The translations under genes and the position numbers were made by a program. Shown piece by piece: positions 51,601 to 64,000 of a DNA stretch of 64,000 nt; the first letter of the stretch is position 1, and each line of letters opens with the position of its first letter. The notes beneath the pieces are model-generated. The model ran no database searches, was not told the origin of the DNA, and worked only from the letters and a program-made list of their open reading frames with translations. This stretch comes from Manihot esculenta (taxonomy: Eukaryota > Streptophyta > Magnoliopsida > Malpighiales > Euphorbiaceae): assembly GCF_001659605.2 (NCBI RefSeq), contig NC_035162.2, positions 13,225,248 through 13,289,247 on the forward strand, read 5' to 3'.

Positions 51601-54600
51601 AGTCTTTCTACATTCCATAAACCTTTTTATTGTAATCCCAATAGGATTTGAACTTGGGATCTCCAAGCTGGAGTTCTAAGACTTGGACATTGTTGACGTG
51701 TTTTATATTTCATATGAATGGATTATCATTATTTTATCTTTTACTAAGCATGGTTTTTTATCAGGGTGAGGAAGTGACATTTGATTACAACTATGTAAGA
51801 GTGGTTGGGGCCGCTGCAAAAAGATGTTATTGTGGTTCACCTCACTGTCAAGGTTATATTGGTGGTGATCTAAGAAACTCCGAGGTAATCGATCAAGTTG
51901 ATTCGGATGAAGAATTTCTAGAACCAGTGATGCTTGAAGATGGTGAAACTGGAGATGCATTTAAGAAGCGAGCACCCAGAATCAGTTCCTTGGATGGCAT
52001 AGAACTGCAAGTTGCGGACAGTTTATCAAAAGATAGAGATACAGTGGATACTTCCACTGTAGCTGCTGGGAAAGTGGAAGTAGTCTCTGAAATTGAGGTC
52101 TCCATGAACCAATCTGCTGCTTCTCCAGTTTCCCAGTTACGTAGTTCATTGGAAATTGAAGATCTAAAGGAAAAATCTTCATTTGCTAGTCCACCAATGG
52201 GAATTTCTGTAGAATCAGATGATGTCGCAAGCAAATCTACATCTGCTGTCCAGCATGTGATTTCCAAGGAAGAGTTTCAAAGGTCGGATGCCTCGTCAAC
52301 TGCAATGCTCGGTAAATCATCATCTGATGTCATGGTTGATAACAGAAAGTCAAAGTCAACTACAGCTGAAGAAAAGCGGGTTTTTGTGAAATCACGTTTT
52401 CTGATTAAAACCTCACATGATTCTGGTTTATGTAAGAAAGGAAAGTTTACTAGTAATCCTTCAAATCTGAACAAAGTTCAGATGATAACCAACAAATCCC
52501 AGGTGCTGCCTGTCAAACCCAAAAAATTTATAGATGGTACTTCCAACGGCCGTTTTGAAGCAGGTTTGGAACCCCCCTGTTTCTTGTAGTAACAAATGGA
52601 AAATTTATATGCTACATTTAATGGTTAATGCATTTTAATATTTGCAGTTGAGGAGAAACTTAATGAGTTGTTGGATGCAGATGGTGGGATAAGTAAACGA
52701 AAAGTAAGCAACTTGTAGAAACTTACATTTACTGTATTTTTGCCTGTTTAGTAGTTGATACTGTTTTAGGTCGAGTTTGTTGTGCAGGTGGAGCTGGGCT
52801 TAGAGTGCATCTTCTCCCACACCCCAAGCTCCAGAAAAGAGCTTTGAGAATAACTCATTTTCGGGCCTGGGAGTTTTTTGACCTAGGTCCAAATGCATAG
52901 CCAAACTCCCTCTTAGAAGCTTAAAAAAAGCAGAACAGCCTTGGATCCTGGCTCAAAGTGCACCTTTTCCCACACCCCAAGCTACAGAAAAGAGCTTGTG
53001 TGAGAAGCCCTTGTTTTAGGGCCTGGGAGTTTTTGCACCTAGGTCCAATTGCATAGCCAAACTCCCTCTTAGTAGCTTAAAAATAGCAGAACAGCCTTGG
53101 ATCTTTTGTCTTGTGGTTTATATCCCTCTATCTTCCTCCCCGATTTATTTATTTATTTCATAGAACCTTTAAATTTTGCAGTTGCCATAAATATTACGCG
53201 TCTCTGCATTAAAAAGTCAATCAAGCCTTGTTGCTGTCAATTTCAATAGGAAAAAAATGTGTCTAATCTTCATTATGTTCAATTTTGATTTTTTATTTGG
53301 AATTGTCATTTTTCTGGTTGACTAAAGTTTAGTGATACTGAAGGCTTCAGTTCTCTTTATCATGCCTTAAAAGTGTCCCTATTCAGGCTTTTTTGTTTGT
53401 ATTTGTTCTTTGACAGGATGCCCCTAAAGGTTACTTGAAGCTTTTGCTTCTTACTGCAGCATCTGGTGCTAGTGGAAATGGTGAAGCAATTCAGAGGTAA
53501 TATTATTTTTTGTTCTATGTTATCACCCAAATTTTCAGTCACAAGATATTGTCTTTTACGAGTGTGTATATAACAATTTAGCTTATTTATTTGGCAGCAA
53601 TCGAGATCTTTCAATGATTCTTGGTGCACTTCTGAAAACTAAATCACGAGTGGTTTTGGTTGATATAATTAACAAAAATGGTAAGTTTTCCTTTCCTGTT
53701 CTACAGCCCATAGAATTATAAAATTGTTAAGGTTGCACCTAACTTTGCATAAGGATGGCTATTGGTGGTTAAATAACCAACGTTCTTTTGCTTTCAGGTT
53801 TGCGGATGCTCCACAACATGCTAAAGCAGTACCAAAAGGACTTCAAAAAGACACCAATTCTCCGAAAACTTTTGAAGGTGCACACTGAACCCTGTTATAG
53901 ACATGATGCTGGTTTTCTATAACTAGCCAAAGTCTGCAAAAGATTCTGATATTTTGACTTCAATAAAATTTCCCCTCTTTGTATATCCAATGTGTCGGGA
54001 AATAATATAAATATTCTAAGTAGTCATCTACCTGACATTGCAAGAATATTCAATAGTGTTTCCATTACTCTTGCTTTCCCTTGATGGGCAATATTAATTA
54101 TAAAGCTTATGCTTTTTCAATTGTGGTTAGCAATAAAGAAATCATACACTCCATTATTAACATTGTTGATCCAATTTTTTTATCATGAGGATGCTTGGAA
54201 TTTATTTCAACTAGGTTGTTTTTTAGAACTTTGTTAGTAAACAACTCATAGAACTTTCAGGAATATGAAGGATAACAAGAAGCTGCTAACTGATTTCCGT
54301 GCAGGTTTTAGAGTATTTGGCAGTCAGGGAGATACTTACTGCAGAACATATCAGTGGAGGTCCTCCTTGTCCTGGAATGGAGAGGTCAGAACTTAGAACA
54401 ATATATGGTTCTTATTAGTGAATTTATGTCTTTGTTCACTTTTTCTTTGATGGGTCACAGACAACAATTAATCATGTTATGCTTGACATTTGATTTGTGA
54501 TCAGCAGCCTTGATTTTCCTTGGTGGAAATTTTTGTCCAATTATACTCAATTTGAAGGGCTTTTGGGCACAAATTAGATGGCTCATCTTTTATGAAAGAA

Positions 54601-57144
54601 AAAGGTTTTTTATGGTAGATTAGTCTTAGGCTGGGATGGAGCTTTTGTGAGCTGACTAGAACAGAGGAGGGTGGGGGGAGAATCTTTCTTGTGCAGAAGG
54701 CCAGAAGCAATAGACTATGGGCAGATCTAATGTTCCACCAAGGCATTGATCTTGATCTGGAAAAGAAAAAGAATGAAAATTTCAAATGATAAGCTTCTCT
54801 TACTGGTTTATTCTTTACAACTTTTCCTAGAAGGTAGTGAAATAAGGGGAGCAACCCTAGAAACTCTGATATTGTACAAGAGAAGCAAAACTTTGTTATG
54901 ATTTGGGAAAGAAAAAGAATAAATCAAGACTTTTTGTTAAAAAATTTTATGTTCTCATAAGTAGAAAATCTTAGAAAATATGCAAAAATGTCAGTCAAGG
55001 AATTGAGCAAATGATTATGTAAAGCATACAATTGTAGCATCTAATGTCCCCCTTATGGTATAAGAAGCAGGAAAGGTGTGGTTCTCTGCTGATTTTCTAA
55101 TTTACAAGCAGTGCTGCTTAAGTGATAAGTTGATTGCTACATTTGAGATTTGACACTTGACATTTTGGATTGGCTATGCTGTAACAATTTTTGGATTTAT
55201 ATGGCCCTTTTTCTTTAACTGTTAGACTTTTTTCTTTAGGTTTGTCTAGTGTTTGTTATTTCCATCAGCAGTATGTGATCTCACACATTTTTTCTCAAAT
55301 ATTGTTTGAGAATCATCAAATCTTGAGTCTGGACAGGTGAATATTTACAGCTACATGTTCTTCATAAATAAACTGGGGAAATATTTCCTGTTCCATCTTT
55401 CACACAGCCAATTTGCAGATGTCAACTTAACATGCAAATTAAAAATGTTTAGATTCTATTCCTTAATTCAATTTATTGATGGGCTAATGAGAATGTCTGT
55501 TTTGTGCAGTTTTAGCGATTCAATATTGTCTTTGACAGAGCACAATGACAAACAGGTAGTCTCTCCAACTCTCTTTTTTTCTGCTGGTCTAAATTTTTAA
55601 CTTCTGAATCATGTACTTTCTATGTCGTGCAATATGCTTAAAATGGGACATAACTGATGCGTTCATGTTAGGAAATTTCTTCAAATTCCATATGTTAACA
55701 GTTACCCTACTCTAATCTTGGTGAACTTTTTCCCATTCTATGATGAGGGCAATAGTGCAATATATATTAGCATTTTATGTTTTGAGAAAATGGCTGATAA
55801 TGTGGGAAAAGGAAAATAAAAATGAGTACAACTCTTTGAGACATTTTGGTGCCGGAGCATTTAAAATTTTAAATAATGGAAACCATACTCGTAAGCTAAA
55901 AGGATTGGTTCTGCAGTGACTTAATTTGTGCTGTACATATATATAAGTGTTGCCTTTTGCGGGTAAAAAAAACATGAGTTTTGATGTGCTTGTTGTGCAA
56001 TAAACAGGTTCATCAAATTGCACGAAATTTCCGAGACAAGTGGATTCCTCGACACATCAGGAAATATGGTTATATGGACAGGGAGGACGGAAAGATGGAG
56101 TTCCATAGAGGCTCAATCAGCAACAGGGTTGCAGCTTTGCAGAATTATTTGCACGATCAGGTTGTAAGGCCTACAGAAGCAATAGATTGTGCGACCCAGT
56201 CAAAGCTAGCAACAATTTCAGTGGATACTGCTGTCCATGAGGACTGTTCTGCACCTTGTGATGTAGGTGGTATAAAAACTCGCAAGCGTAAAAGCCGGTG
56301 GGATCAGCCAGCTGATGAGAAAGCATCTTCAAGATCTCTTCAGCTTGATGAACAGAAGCTGCATTCTGTGTTACTTCAACAATCTGAATATAAACCACCA
56401 CTTGGTGGAGGTAACGAGGTGCTGGATAGCGTAGAAAAACCAAGCAGAGAGGACAGTTATTGCCCTCATTGCTTTCGCAATTATTGTCGGCAAGATGTAG
56501 CTAGTTGTGCTGATGATGAAAGGCAGAATGCACAAAGTGATGTTCCACCTGGGTTCTCATCTCCCCTCAATCTCACCCCAGTTTCATCCAATGCTTCATC
56601 AACCATTGCTAATCTCCCTGTTGGACATCCTCAGAGAAAATTCATTTCCCGCTTGTCTGTGTCATACGGAATTCCATTGCCTATTCTGCAGCAATTTGGT
56701 TCGCCTCAGGATGGAACTGTAGAGAATTGGGCTATCGCTCCTGGCATACCTTTCCATCCTTTCCCTCCACTACCTCCATTTCCCCATAACAAGAAAGAAA
56801 CTCCAGCTTCTGCTGTTGATGCTATGGTGATTGATGAAACTTCTGAAGGCCGACAGACCAGACATAATCCAGCCACTTGTTATCCAAATGAAAACAATCC
56901 AAATCAAAATGGCACTAACAAACCAGACTTGGCCATTCCTGGTGAGTATGGCCAACAAACGTGTAAACGATCTAGGGGATCCTCCCATGATTTGGGAAGG
57001 AGGTACTTCAGACAGCAGAAGTGGAATAGAGGACCTTCATGCGTTTGGAACAGCAGGGGGTGGGGGTTCTCGGAAAATAACTTGAGAGGTGGAGGATGCA
57101 GCACTAATGTAGAGAGTGTAACAAATGAGCACAGAAAATTGTAA
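42671..57144 (+). CDS. SDG8: SDG8/ASHH2-type histone H3K36 methyltransferase, 17 coding exons
   Basis: Exons: 42671-45866, 46002-46209, 46805-46965, 47052-47131, 47877-48008, 48102-48218, 48752-48844, 49983-50060, 50582-50638, 51765-52563, 52648-52703, 53417-53496, 53598-53680, 53798-53877, 54305-54384, 55510-55555, 56008-57144; 2160 residues in one frame. Order: a long acidic, low-complexity N-terminus (1-1065, one giant exon); CW zinc finger near 1108 ([14 protein letters not shown]) that in the family reads methylated H3K4; AWS ([20 protein letters not shown]); SET near 1265-1385 with GFGLRLEEA, catalytic [11 protein letters not shown] and [10 protein letters not shown]; post-[11 protein letters not shown]; then helical segments ([27 protein letters not shown]) and a KRKSRWDQP motif. 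By homology it is the main nuclear H3K36 di/trimethylase (EFS/ASHH2) controlling flowering time, branching and defence genes. 42671 is the first in-frame ATG after the exon-initial stop at 42515. The Arabidopsis protein is shorter (about 1800). Confidence 0.95.
49345..49480 (+). repeat. SINE-like fragment in SDG8 intron
   Basis: The stretch CAAACTAGTCGGGGTTAGCT continues with ATATGGATC. It resembles the 3' part of plant Au-type SINEs, whose remembered consensus is CAAACTAGTTGGGGTCGGCTATATGGATCC. It lies in the intron between 48845 and 49982. No intact promoter boxes were recognised upstream, so it is a truncated copy. Confidence 0.5.
52804..53103. repeat. Tandem duplication in SDG8 intron
   Basis: Two head-to-tail copies of a unit of about 153 bp (from 52804 and from 52957) share TTCCCACACCCCAAGCT-type and CATAGCCAAACTCCCTCTTA segments and both end in CAGAACAGCCTTGGATC. 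They lie inside the intron 52704-53416 and differ at scattered positions. Confidence 0.9.
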
Positions 57145-58657
57145 CTGTCACGGGATAAGCTGTAAAGTGGAGAAAGCAGGCAATTGGCATTATTCAGCAA
57201 AAAACAGTACCTAAATTGGCATTCATTTTTTAGGAAAATCACCCGAGCTTCTGGATTTTCTTCCATGCTTTGATGTATTCTCAATTCTTTTTTTTTTCCA
57301 GGTTTTATTTTCAATGGAAAATTCATTCAATTTCAGAATTATAGCGAGGAAAAACATGCTGAAATCTGGCAATTTGTTGTCTTCCATATTAATTCATCTA
57401 TTTGGCTCGAAGAGGTAGGTATGTTCTGTTTCATGTATCATTTTTCTCATAGAAGTTGTAGATTATACATTCAGTGGAATAAAAAATTGATCACTTTACT
57501 GGTATCTTCCAATGCACAAGAGAGAGAGAGAGAATCTTGATGATGGAGAAGGCGGATGACCGTTTCTTCAATTATCTTTGCAATCTATTTTTGTAATTTC
57601 TGTTGCAAATTTTCCACCAAATGGTAAAAACTTGTTATTTGGATCTCTTATTGACTCTGGAAAATTGGAAGCTTGTTGATCTAATCAGTGGTAGCTGTTA
57701 CAGAACTTGCAAATTCAATGATAGTTTGGGAAACTAAATAATCATAATACGGCACAGAACATGAGCAATTTACTATTTATCATAAAAAGATCCATCTCAA
57801 GGAAAAAAGAAAACGATGAGTTTGAGAATTGCTGCTTACTTTGTTTTATTGATGCATTTCCCGCTTTCAAAATTATAATAGTCTCTTACATAATAGAATT
57901 GCTAAACTTACTTGGAGGATTGGGAAAAGAAAAAGAAAAGATGTGAAGATAACGTTTTGTAATTACAGGATAAAGTGCAAATACATGATGAAAATGCTCA
58001 CTGGTGCATTGGCATTGGTGCAAAACTCATTCTCCTCCACAGAGGACTACCAACTACTCGCAGCAAACAATGCATGACCTTGCACATTTTACTCATATGC
58101 GATGCAATATTTATTTAGCAGATGAATACATAGATTTGTGTAAATGTGGCTGATGCATATATTTGTGTAAATGTGGCTAATGCATACGTTCATTTTCCTC
58201 TAATTCTGGTTGTGTAGACTGAAAGTTCCCTTTTCTCACAGACAAACGTGATTGTGATGTGGGGTATTTTATCATCTTACAGCTAGCACTCCACCTGCCC
58301 ATTTTTCTTGTTTTGATTGTCGTTGCACAACCAACTCATCATATCCTAACTGGGAGTTCTTCATCAATATAAACTAATTTTTGTTATGGGTATATCATGG
58401 CGTATGCTTTTATATTGCATGATGTTAGCCGACCAAGTAGATATATCCCCCGCTTGTTCGGGTTGGCATCATCTTTCATTCGCTATCTCATAAAAATTCC
58501 AGTGATGCATTATTCTTTACAAATGCTCTGTCCACTGCCACAGTACATATTCAACCTTAGTGCTTCTTCTGTTCGTCACAAAGTTGCCATTATGTTAATA
58601 AAATATTCGAAACTCGGTACAAAAAAACTTACTGATTCACAGAGTTGGTACTTTTCA
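57145..58657. other. Region between SDG8 and TCHQD (convergent 3' ends)
   Basis: The two genes converge, so this region should hold both 3'UTRs. A short tandem duplication (TTGTGTAAATGTGGCT(G/A)ATGCAT) lies near 58134-58187. No other gene is seen. Confidence 0.6.
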
Positions 58658-59719
58658 TCAGAATTTCCTCAACAGACTTCGGATACGAACAAACGACCAG
58701 GTTTTTATTAGTGTTTTATATCTTCTCCAGCCATTGAAATACCTCCCAATCACCTTTCTATAGCTAGGCCTCTGCTGCACCAAAATCCAGTACTCAGCAA
58801 TATTTGGCCTGCTACTTATATACTCATCTTCCAAATTCAAGAGTACCAAGCGAGCCAGCACGGGGATCAGCATTGCGTCTGCCATTGAGAACTCTTCCCC
58901 TCCTAAATATGATGTTTCACTCAACTTGGTTTCGACCTCCTCGAGAAGTTGAACGAGGTGTTCTTTGCTTCGTTTCACAACTTCAGGATTTTTCAACTTG
59001 TCTTCAGTTTCGTAAGCTTCTTTTAGCTTACGGTGGTAAGCACTTGCTAGATCAGGGGATTCAGCCATTCGAGCAATCACCACACGCCTTATGAATTTTG
59101 AAATGGTGAGACGATATTTCTCAGGGACGTGAGCAAGCGTGAAAAACTTGGGGTTCCATTCTTGTATCTTCTGCATCCATTCAATAACTTCTCTGCTACT
59201 AAAGGAATTCTCATCAGCACCTGCTGAGACAACTGCAATTCTTTCAATGTACCTGCAAATTACTTATCACTTCAGTTCAAAGTCTTATCCTCCTCTCTAG
59301 ATCAGGTGTGTTTGGGAAAAAAAAAGGGATTTTCAATAACAGGTGACCATTTAATTCTGATAAAACACAGAAGTGAATGAACATGAAGACAATGTGTCAA
59401 TTGTTCCATAAGAGTGTCTTTCCTATAAAACCATAATGGTCCTCATGGAAATCAAGTTTCAGATGCTATGCAACAGAAACAGAACAGCAAGAGTGAAGGA
59501 TAAGGCATACTGGATCATCTCAATAGTGTCAAAAATGATGTGGGAGCCATTCTGGAAAACGGGGAGCTTTCCACTTGGATTTTTCCTGAAGAATGAAGCA
59601 TCCATATTCTTTCCTGTTATTGGATTGACATGATGCGACGTGTAGTCTATGCCCTTCTCTTCCAAAGCGAGTCTCACCTTCTGGCTATCCAGAGAGTAAG
59701 GATGGTGATAAAACTGCAT
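58658..59719 (-). CDS. TCHQD: TCHQD-class glutathione S-transferase, 2 coding exons
   Basis: Exons 59719-59511 and 59252-58658 (minus) encode 267 residues, essentially the family length. The N-terminal thioredoxin-like GST domain starts MQFYHHPYSLDSQKVRLALE, with the probable catalytic Ser in the YSLDSQ segment, and continues with NPSGKLPVFQNG (cis-Pro loop) and the IIFDTIEMIQY helix. The helical C-terminal domain includes VVIARMAESPDLASAYHRKL, FSMADAMLIPVLARL and the family tail RSLLRKF. Plant TCHQD enzymes resemble bacterial tetrachlorohydroquinone dehalogenases. The physiological substrate is uncertain and a plasma-membrane location has been reported. A 5'UTR intron of about 1.3 kb precedes the start codon. 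Confidence 0.95.
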
Positions 59720-61022
59720 GATTCAATTAGCACTACCTCACAGGCTGTTACTAGTGGTTCGAAAAATTGGGAAGCTATCACGTCAACTTCAAATTATCTT
59801 GAAACATCAATGAGCACAAGAGAGTACATCAAAGGCTGCAACCAATTCACGACAGACATGCGAGCCAGCGTCCTTCACTATCTCTCAAGACAATTAAGAT
59901 TGGCTGAAAAGTATTCAGTAAAAGCTGTAAATGAAGCCATCTGTAGCAGTACTAAAAGATACACACAACATGCAATGGCAAATTCCCAGAGTATAGATGC
60001 AGAAGAAGGGAACCAATTATACAAACAGCTATGGCTCTCTTTCTACTTCAAAGTATTTGGGACGTCAGAACCCTGATCTACCTACATGAAAATGAAATTT
60101 TACTAGCTCCCATAATTGTCGTGACAGTTTACAAAGAAAAAATAAGTCAATCATCTTCATGTGTGACAAATGTCAATTTCTATAAAGGAATAAACCTTAT
60201 TATTTGGATAAAACTAAGATTTTTTGCGGTTCATATGTTAGCATAGATGTGCAGAGAAAGGCCAACTAGAAGAAAAATTTTAAATTCAAGAATTGGAGAT
60301 ATGCAGTCTTGTGTGCATAAACTTGCACATATTTAGATTCCATTCTGCTTTTAAAATCCATCAAAGATTGCACAAACAAATCCAGCCCTAATCAGCATAC
60401 TGTATTTCCTTGATTTGTAAGGATAATTTCATCACCAAGGAGAGTATGATCAAATCAACAATATTAGGTACATCATCAACAAAAACAGTGCTTAATCGAT
60501 TACGAAATCATTCCCTTCTCACAACTAATCAAACAAAATCACATTATAAATTAGTCCAAACAAACAAGGCATTGATGCTTGAAATGCTCAAAACAACAAT
60601 TAGCTCCTAAAAGCCAAGAACAGGCAGATGGACAGTCTCTATCAAAACTAACCATCCAGTTCAAACACTATACACCCAATCTGTCAAACCCAGATTGGAG
60701 GAAAAAAAAATCATCCTTTACGGATGAAATTCATAAAAGAAGAAGCAACCCAGATCACATACAATGCTTAACCATGCAAAACTTGAAGAATTACAGCTCA
60801 AATTGAAAAGAAACAACTAGCAAGGTATAAAAGGAGAAAAAACAAATTGGAAAAGCAGTCCACTCCCCAATCAACCAGTATAAATAAAGGGGCAAAAAAG
60901 GTGAAACCTTTTCAACTAAATATGGCAGTGAAATTCACAAGGATATAACCCAAATCATGAAAATAAACCAAACGAGAAATTATGACAAAACTGAAAAGAT
61001 AGAGTATTGACTGAGACTTACC
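59720..61022 (-). other. Leader region and 5'UTR intron of TCHQD
   Basis: A strong donor, CTGG|GTAAGTCTCAG, at 61022/61021 on the minus strand marks the end of a non-coding first exon. The acceptor lies somewhere upstream of 59719. The plus-strand open frames here (59630-60076, 60410-60806) have no recognisable domains and are treated as chance. Confidence 0.55.
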
Positions 61023-61245
61023 CAGAAGAGAAGAGAAGAGAAGAGAGGGAATTTCTTGCTTACTGTTTTGAGATATGTGCGTGTGCACAGAAAAAGATGC
61101 CAACTTTTGCTGAACGTAAAAGGGAATAACGAGTTAAAAAGAGAGTGAAATTTTGTGAAGGGAAAAGAAAAAAACAAAAAATGGGCAAACGGAGCATTCT
61201 TATTCTCTGCTTCGTTGCTTCGAATTAAAAAGCAAGGATCCATCG
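61023..61245 (-). other. Probable 5'UTR first exon of TCHQD
   Basis: A CT-rich block on the minus strand ends at the donor at 61022 and resembles a plant leader. The transcription start is not defined. An open frame crosses it but has no family resemblance. Confidence 0.45.
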
Positions 61246-64000
61246 CTGTCCGTAAGAAGAGTGGTAGGCCTACTCGCTTGCGCGTCGATTATCATACCAC
61301 TCGCTCAATTTAATTTCTATGCATTTTTATTTCTTTTCTTATAATTCAAAAATTTTTTAATGGTGAATTGAGAAAAATCTCTGAGTAATGACACTGTAGT
61401 AGGTTGATTCTTGTGACAGAGTATTATTATTAAAAACCTCTTTAGTTTATATAATAAAAAATAATGAAAAATATAAAATAATTAATGACAAATTTAAAAT
61501 ATTAATTTATTTTTATATTAAAATAAAAAAATATATATATAATATATATTTAAATTAATAATAGAAACATGCTTTTGCACATGAAAGGAAGTAATAGATT
61601 TGACATAAATTACATTAAATGATGAAAATATTACTATAGAAATTAGATTTAGCAAGAGCTTATTAGCTAGAGTTCCGGCAGGTTTTGATTTGGCTTTAAT
61701 CCCAAATTGGCCGTTTTAATTTATACAAGGGAAGGATTTAAATTATATATATAAATTGATTTCTGTACAAAATGATGAAATCTAATTTTATTAAATACAA
61801 AATTTGAAAAAAAGTATTTTTCTTTTTACAATATAAATACAAACAATTGAAATACAAATTAAAATAATGGAAATTCCATTTATAGTGAGTGGACGAGTAG
61901 CAAAAGAATCGGAATCTAATGAGAAAGTGCAGTGCAGGTAGCTCATTTGATTAATTTAATTTAAAATTTTATATTTATAAAAATCGAATCAAATTAATTT
62001 TATTAAAAATTAAATTAAATTTAATTAATCTAATAAAATTTAATTTAATTTGTTGAGTTTAAATTTTTAATAAATTTTTTATTTTATATACATTATTTTT
62101 AATATTTTAAAATTTAATTAAAATATTTTAATTTTAATTATAATCTAATCTTTCTATATTATTAAAAATAATATACTATTATCATTAATCAGTTTAATTT
62201 AATTTTTTTAATCAAATTTAAATTGAATTAAATAAATAAAAAGTTAAATTAAAATTTTAAATTAATTTGATTCGATATTTTTTATATTTTTATTTATTTT
62301 AATTTATTACTCGCTTGTTTATAATTTTTACTAATTTTTAATTATTTTAAAATTATTTTTTTATATTATAATATAAATTAGTTATTATAAAAATATTAAT
62401 AAAATTTTAAATTTAAAAAATAGTTTAATTTTTTTAATTAAAAAAATATTTTGCATTATATTTTTTGTGAAATAAATAGTGTAGATTTTTATATGTGTTT
62501 TGAAGCAAGCTTTAGTTAAGCGTTATTATATTAAGTTTTAGAATTGATACACCCAAATAAACTAAAATATTTATATAATCTCTCTCCCAAGTGATATTCG
62601 ATAGTGTTCTAGAAACGACATTCTGGTTCCTTCCAAATACCAAATCTATTTCTTTTTATCATTTACGTCCTGTGTTCTCTGTTTGGGTCTTAAGCCTATA
62701 TGGGTTTGTTGTTGGGCTTCATCCATTTAACTGTAGGCTGATCTATGGAAAAATATTGCCTAATAAAGAAGATTGAATTTATATTTTATATTAGGAAAAA
62801 TTATTTTTTAGTTTTTGAGATATAGTGTAATTAATGGATTCGTTTTTTTATTTTTAGAATTCAACACTTTCATTTTTAAGATTTAATTCTGTTAAAATTA
62901 GAAGTTATTTTGTAAAAAATATCATTAATAATAGAAAAAATGGCCGAATTATCCATTCTAAAATCTAATACTTTAGTTTTTGAAATTTAATTTTTATAAA
63001 TTTATAGGTTATTCTTTCAAAGAATTGAAAGAAAAAAAATATGTTTTCGTTCCTAAAATATTACATAATTAACAGATTTATTTTTTTATTTTTTGAATTC
63101 AACACTTTAGTTTTTAAATTTTAATTTCGTCAAAATTTAAGAAGAAAATTTCAAATTTAATCTCTATAAATAAATAAAAATTTCAATAAATTTAATATTT
63201 AAATTCAGCAAAAATAATAAAAATTAAAATATATAAAATTTAAATTATTAAAAATAAAAAGTTAAAACTCAATAAAAATTATTTTTGTGATGTCATTCGC
63301 TATCGATTACTGTTCGCTATTTGAAATTTTATTAAAATATTTTTAATATTTTAAAAAATATACTAATTAATTTTTTATTAATTTCAGTCGTTAAGTATTA
63401 TAAAAAGAAATCTAAAATATCCTTGATATGAGAGACTAATTAGTAAACTTTTAATAATTTGAGGGACTAACTAATAATTTTTTTAAAATTATAGAGACTA
63501 AATAGTAAAATATTTAGTGATAAAATTAATAGAGAAATTAACTATTAGACTTTTTAAAATATTAGAGATATTTTAATATATTTTTCAAAATTGAGGGATT
63601 AAGTAATGAGTTTTTTCATATTATAAGAATTAAATAATAATTTTTTTCATTTTATTATTGATAAGAATATTTTTAAGATTATATTTATAGGTGAAAATAA
63701 GAAATTTTTGATGGAGAGATTTTAAATTTTAATGGAATTAAATTTTACGAACGAAAGTGTTAGAATTCTAAAAATAGAGGATAAATCTATTAATTATGCT
63801 ATATTTTAGGAATTAAAAATAATTTTTTTTATATTAATATATAATATAAAATAATAATAAATTTACATAATTACACTATGAATATATATAAATTCGGGTT
63901 ATACAAAAATTTAATGTACATTACTTCTAAAGCATTTAGTCTCTTATTTGTTTTGCTATATATATATATATATATATAATTATAAATTTATATTTCATTA
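61246..64000. other. AT-rich intergenic region, right end
   Basis: The first few hundred bases should be the TCHQD promoter. The rest is extremely AT-rich, with an inverted-repeat block (listed separately) and a (TA)n tract at about 63957-63979. No coding feature is seen; the open frame at 62591-62776 has no recognisable domain. Confidence 0.6.
62800..63835. repeat. Large inverted-repeat (foldback) block
   Basis: The arms at about 62800-62905 and 63720-63835 are imperfect reverse complements over some 110 bp; both carry ATTTTTAGAATTC-AACACTTT-type and ATA(T/G)-TAATTAAT segments. A further partial direct copy of the left arm lies at about 63040-63140. There is no coding sequence and no clear target duplication. 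It could be a degraded non-autonomous DNA transposon. Confidence 0.6.

Noticed and set aside
59630..60076. 148-codon plus-strand open frame
   Set aside because: It overlaps the TCHQD first coding exon and 5'UTR intron on the opposite strand and has no recognisable domain.
1..64000. CRISPR arrays, bacterial operons, organellar insertions, rRNA genes
   Set aside because: No regular direct-repeat/spacer arrays, prokaryotic gene organisation, or rRNA or plastid/mitochondrial gene sequence was seen.

Overview
This is a window of a plant nuclear genome. It has intron-rich genes with GT-AG introns, AT-rich intergenic DNA, a Ty3/gypsy LTR retrotransposon and smaller repeats. The proteins are those of a core eudicot. 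The gene set, intron pattern and CG-rich LTR family suggest Malpighiales, perhaps Euphorbiaceae (cassava or rubber-tree type). That placement is inference. I see no bacterial, organellar or CRISPR sequence.

Layout. Positions 786-8897 (minus) hold a 17-exon BRCT-repeat gene matching MEI1, the plant TopBP1-like meiosis/DNA-repair protein. Two of its introns look U12-type, and a hAT-like miniature element sits in intron 4. Positions 12582-18733 (minus) hold a 13-exon ubinuclein gene (HIRA histone-chaperone subunit). Positions 19286-22648 (plus, divergent from ubinuclein) hold PTAC6/PAP8, a plastid RNA-polymerase-associated protein. Positions 28143-29940 (plus) hold a PISTILLATA-type B-class MADS-box gene with an apparent GC-AG intron. 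Positions 31917-39356 hold a complete but internally deleted Ty3/gypsy element (minus orientation, about 2.5 kb LTRs, 5-bp target duplication). Positions 42671-57144 (plus) hold an SDG8/ASHH2/EFS-type H3K36 methyltransferase (CW, AWS, SET, post-SET). Positions 58658-59719 (minus) hold a TCHQD-class glutathione S-transferase with a 5'UTR intron. The rest is AT-rich intergenic DNA with degraded repeats.

Except for the MADS gene, the genes reproduce, from memory of Arabidopsis gene order, two paralogous blocks: TCHQD-SDG8-UBN2-MEI1 (At1g77290-At1g77320) and PTAC6-UBN1 (At1g21600-At1g21610). The window therefore resembles the unfractionated ancestral block. The genes do not form one pathway. SDG8 and ubinuclein both act on chromatin, MEI1 acts in meiotic DNA repair, PTAC6 in plastid transcription and PI in petal/stamen identity.

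I found no convincing new biological system. The most unusual items are the splice sites (an apparent AT-AA U12-type intron, a second U12-type intron, a GC-AG intron), the palindrome-rich LTRs and the conserved gene neighbourhood. Exon boundaries were read by hand from splice signals, continuous reading frame and remembered family sequences. No alignment or transcript data were available.
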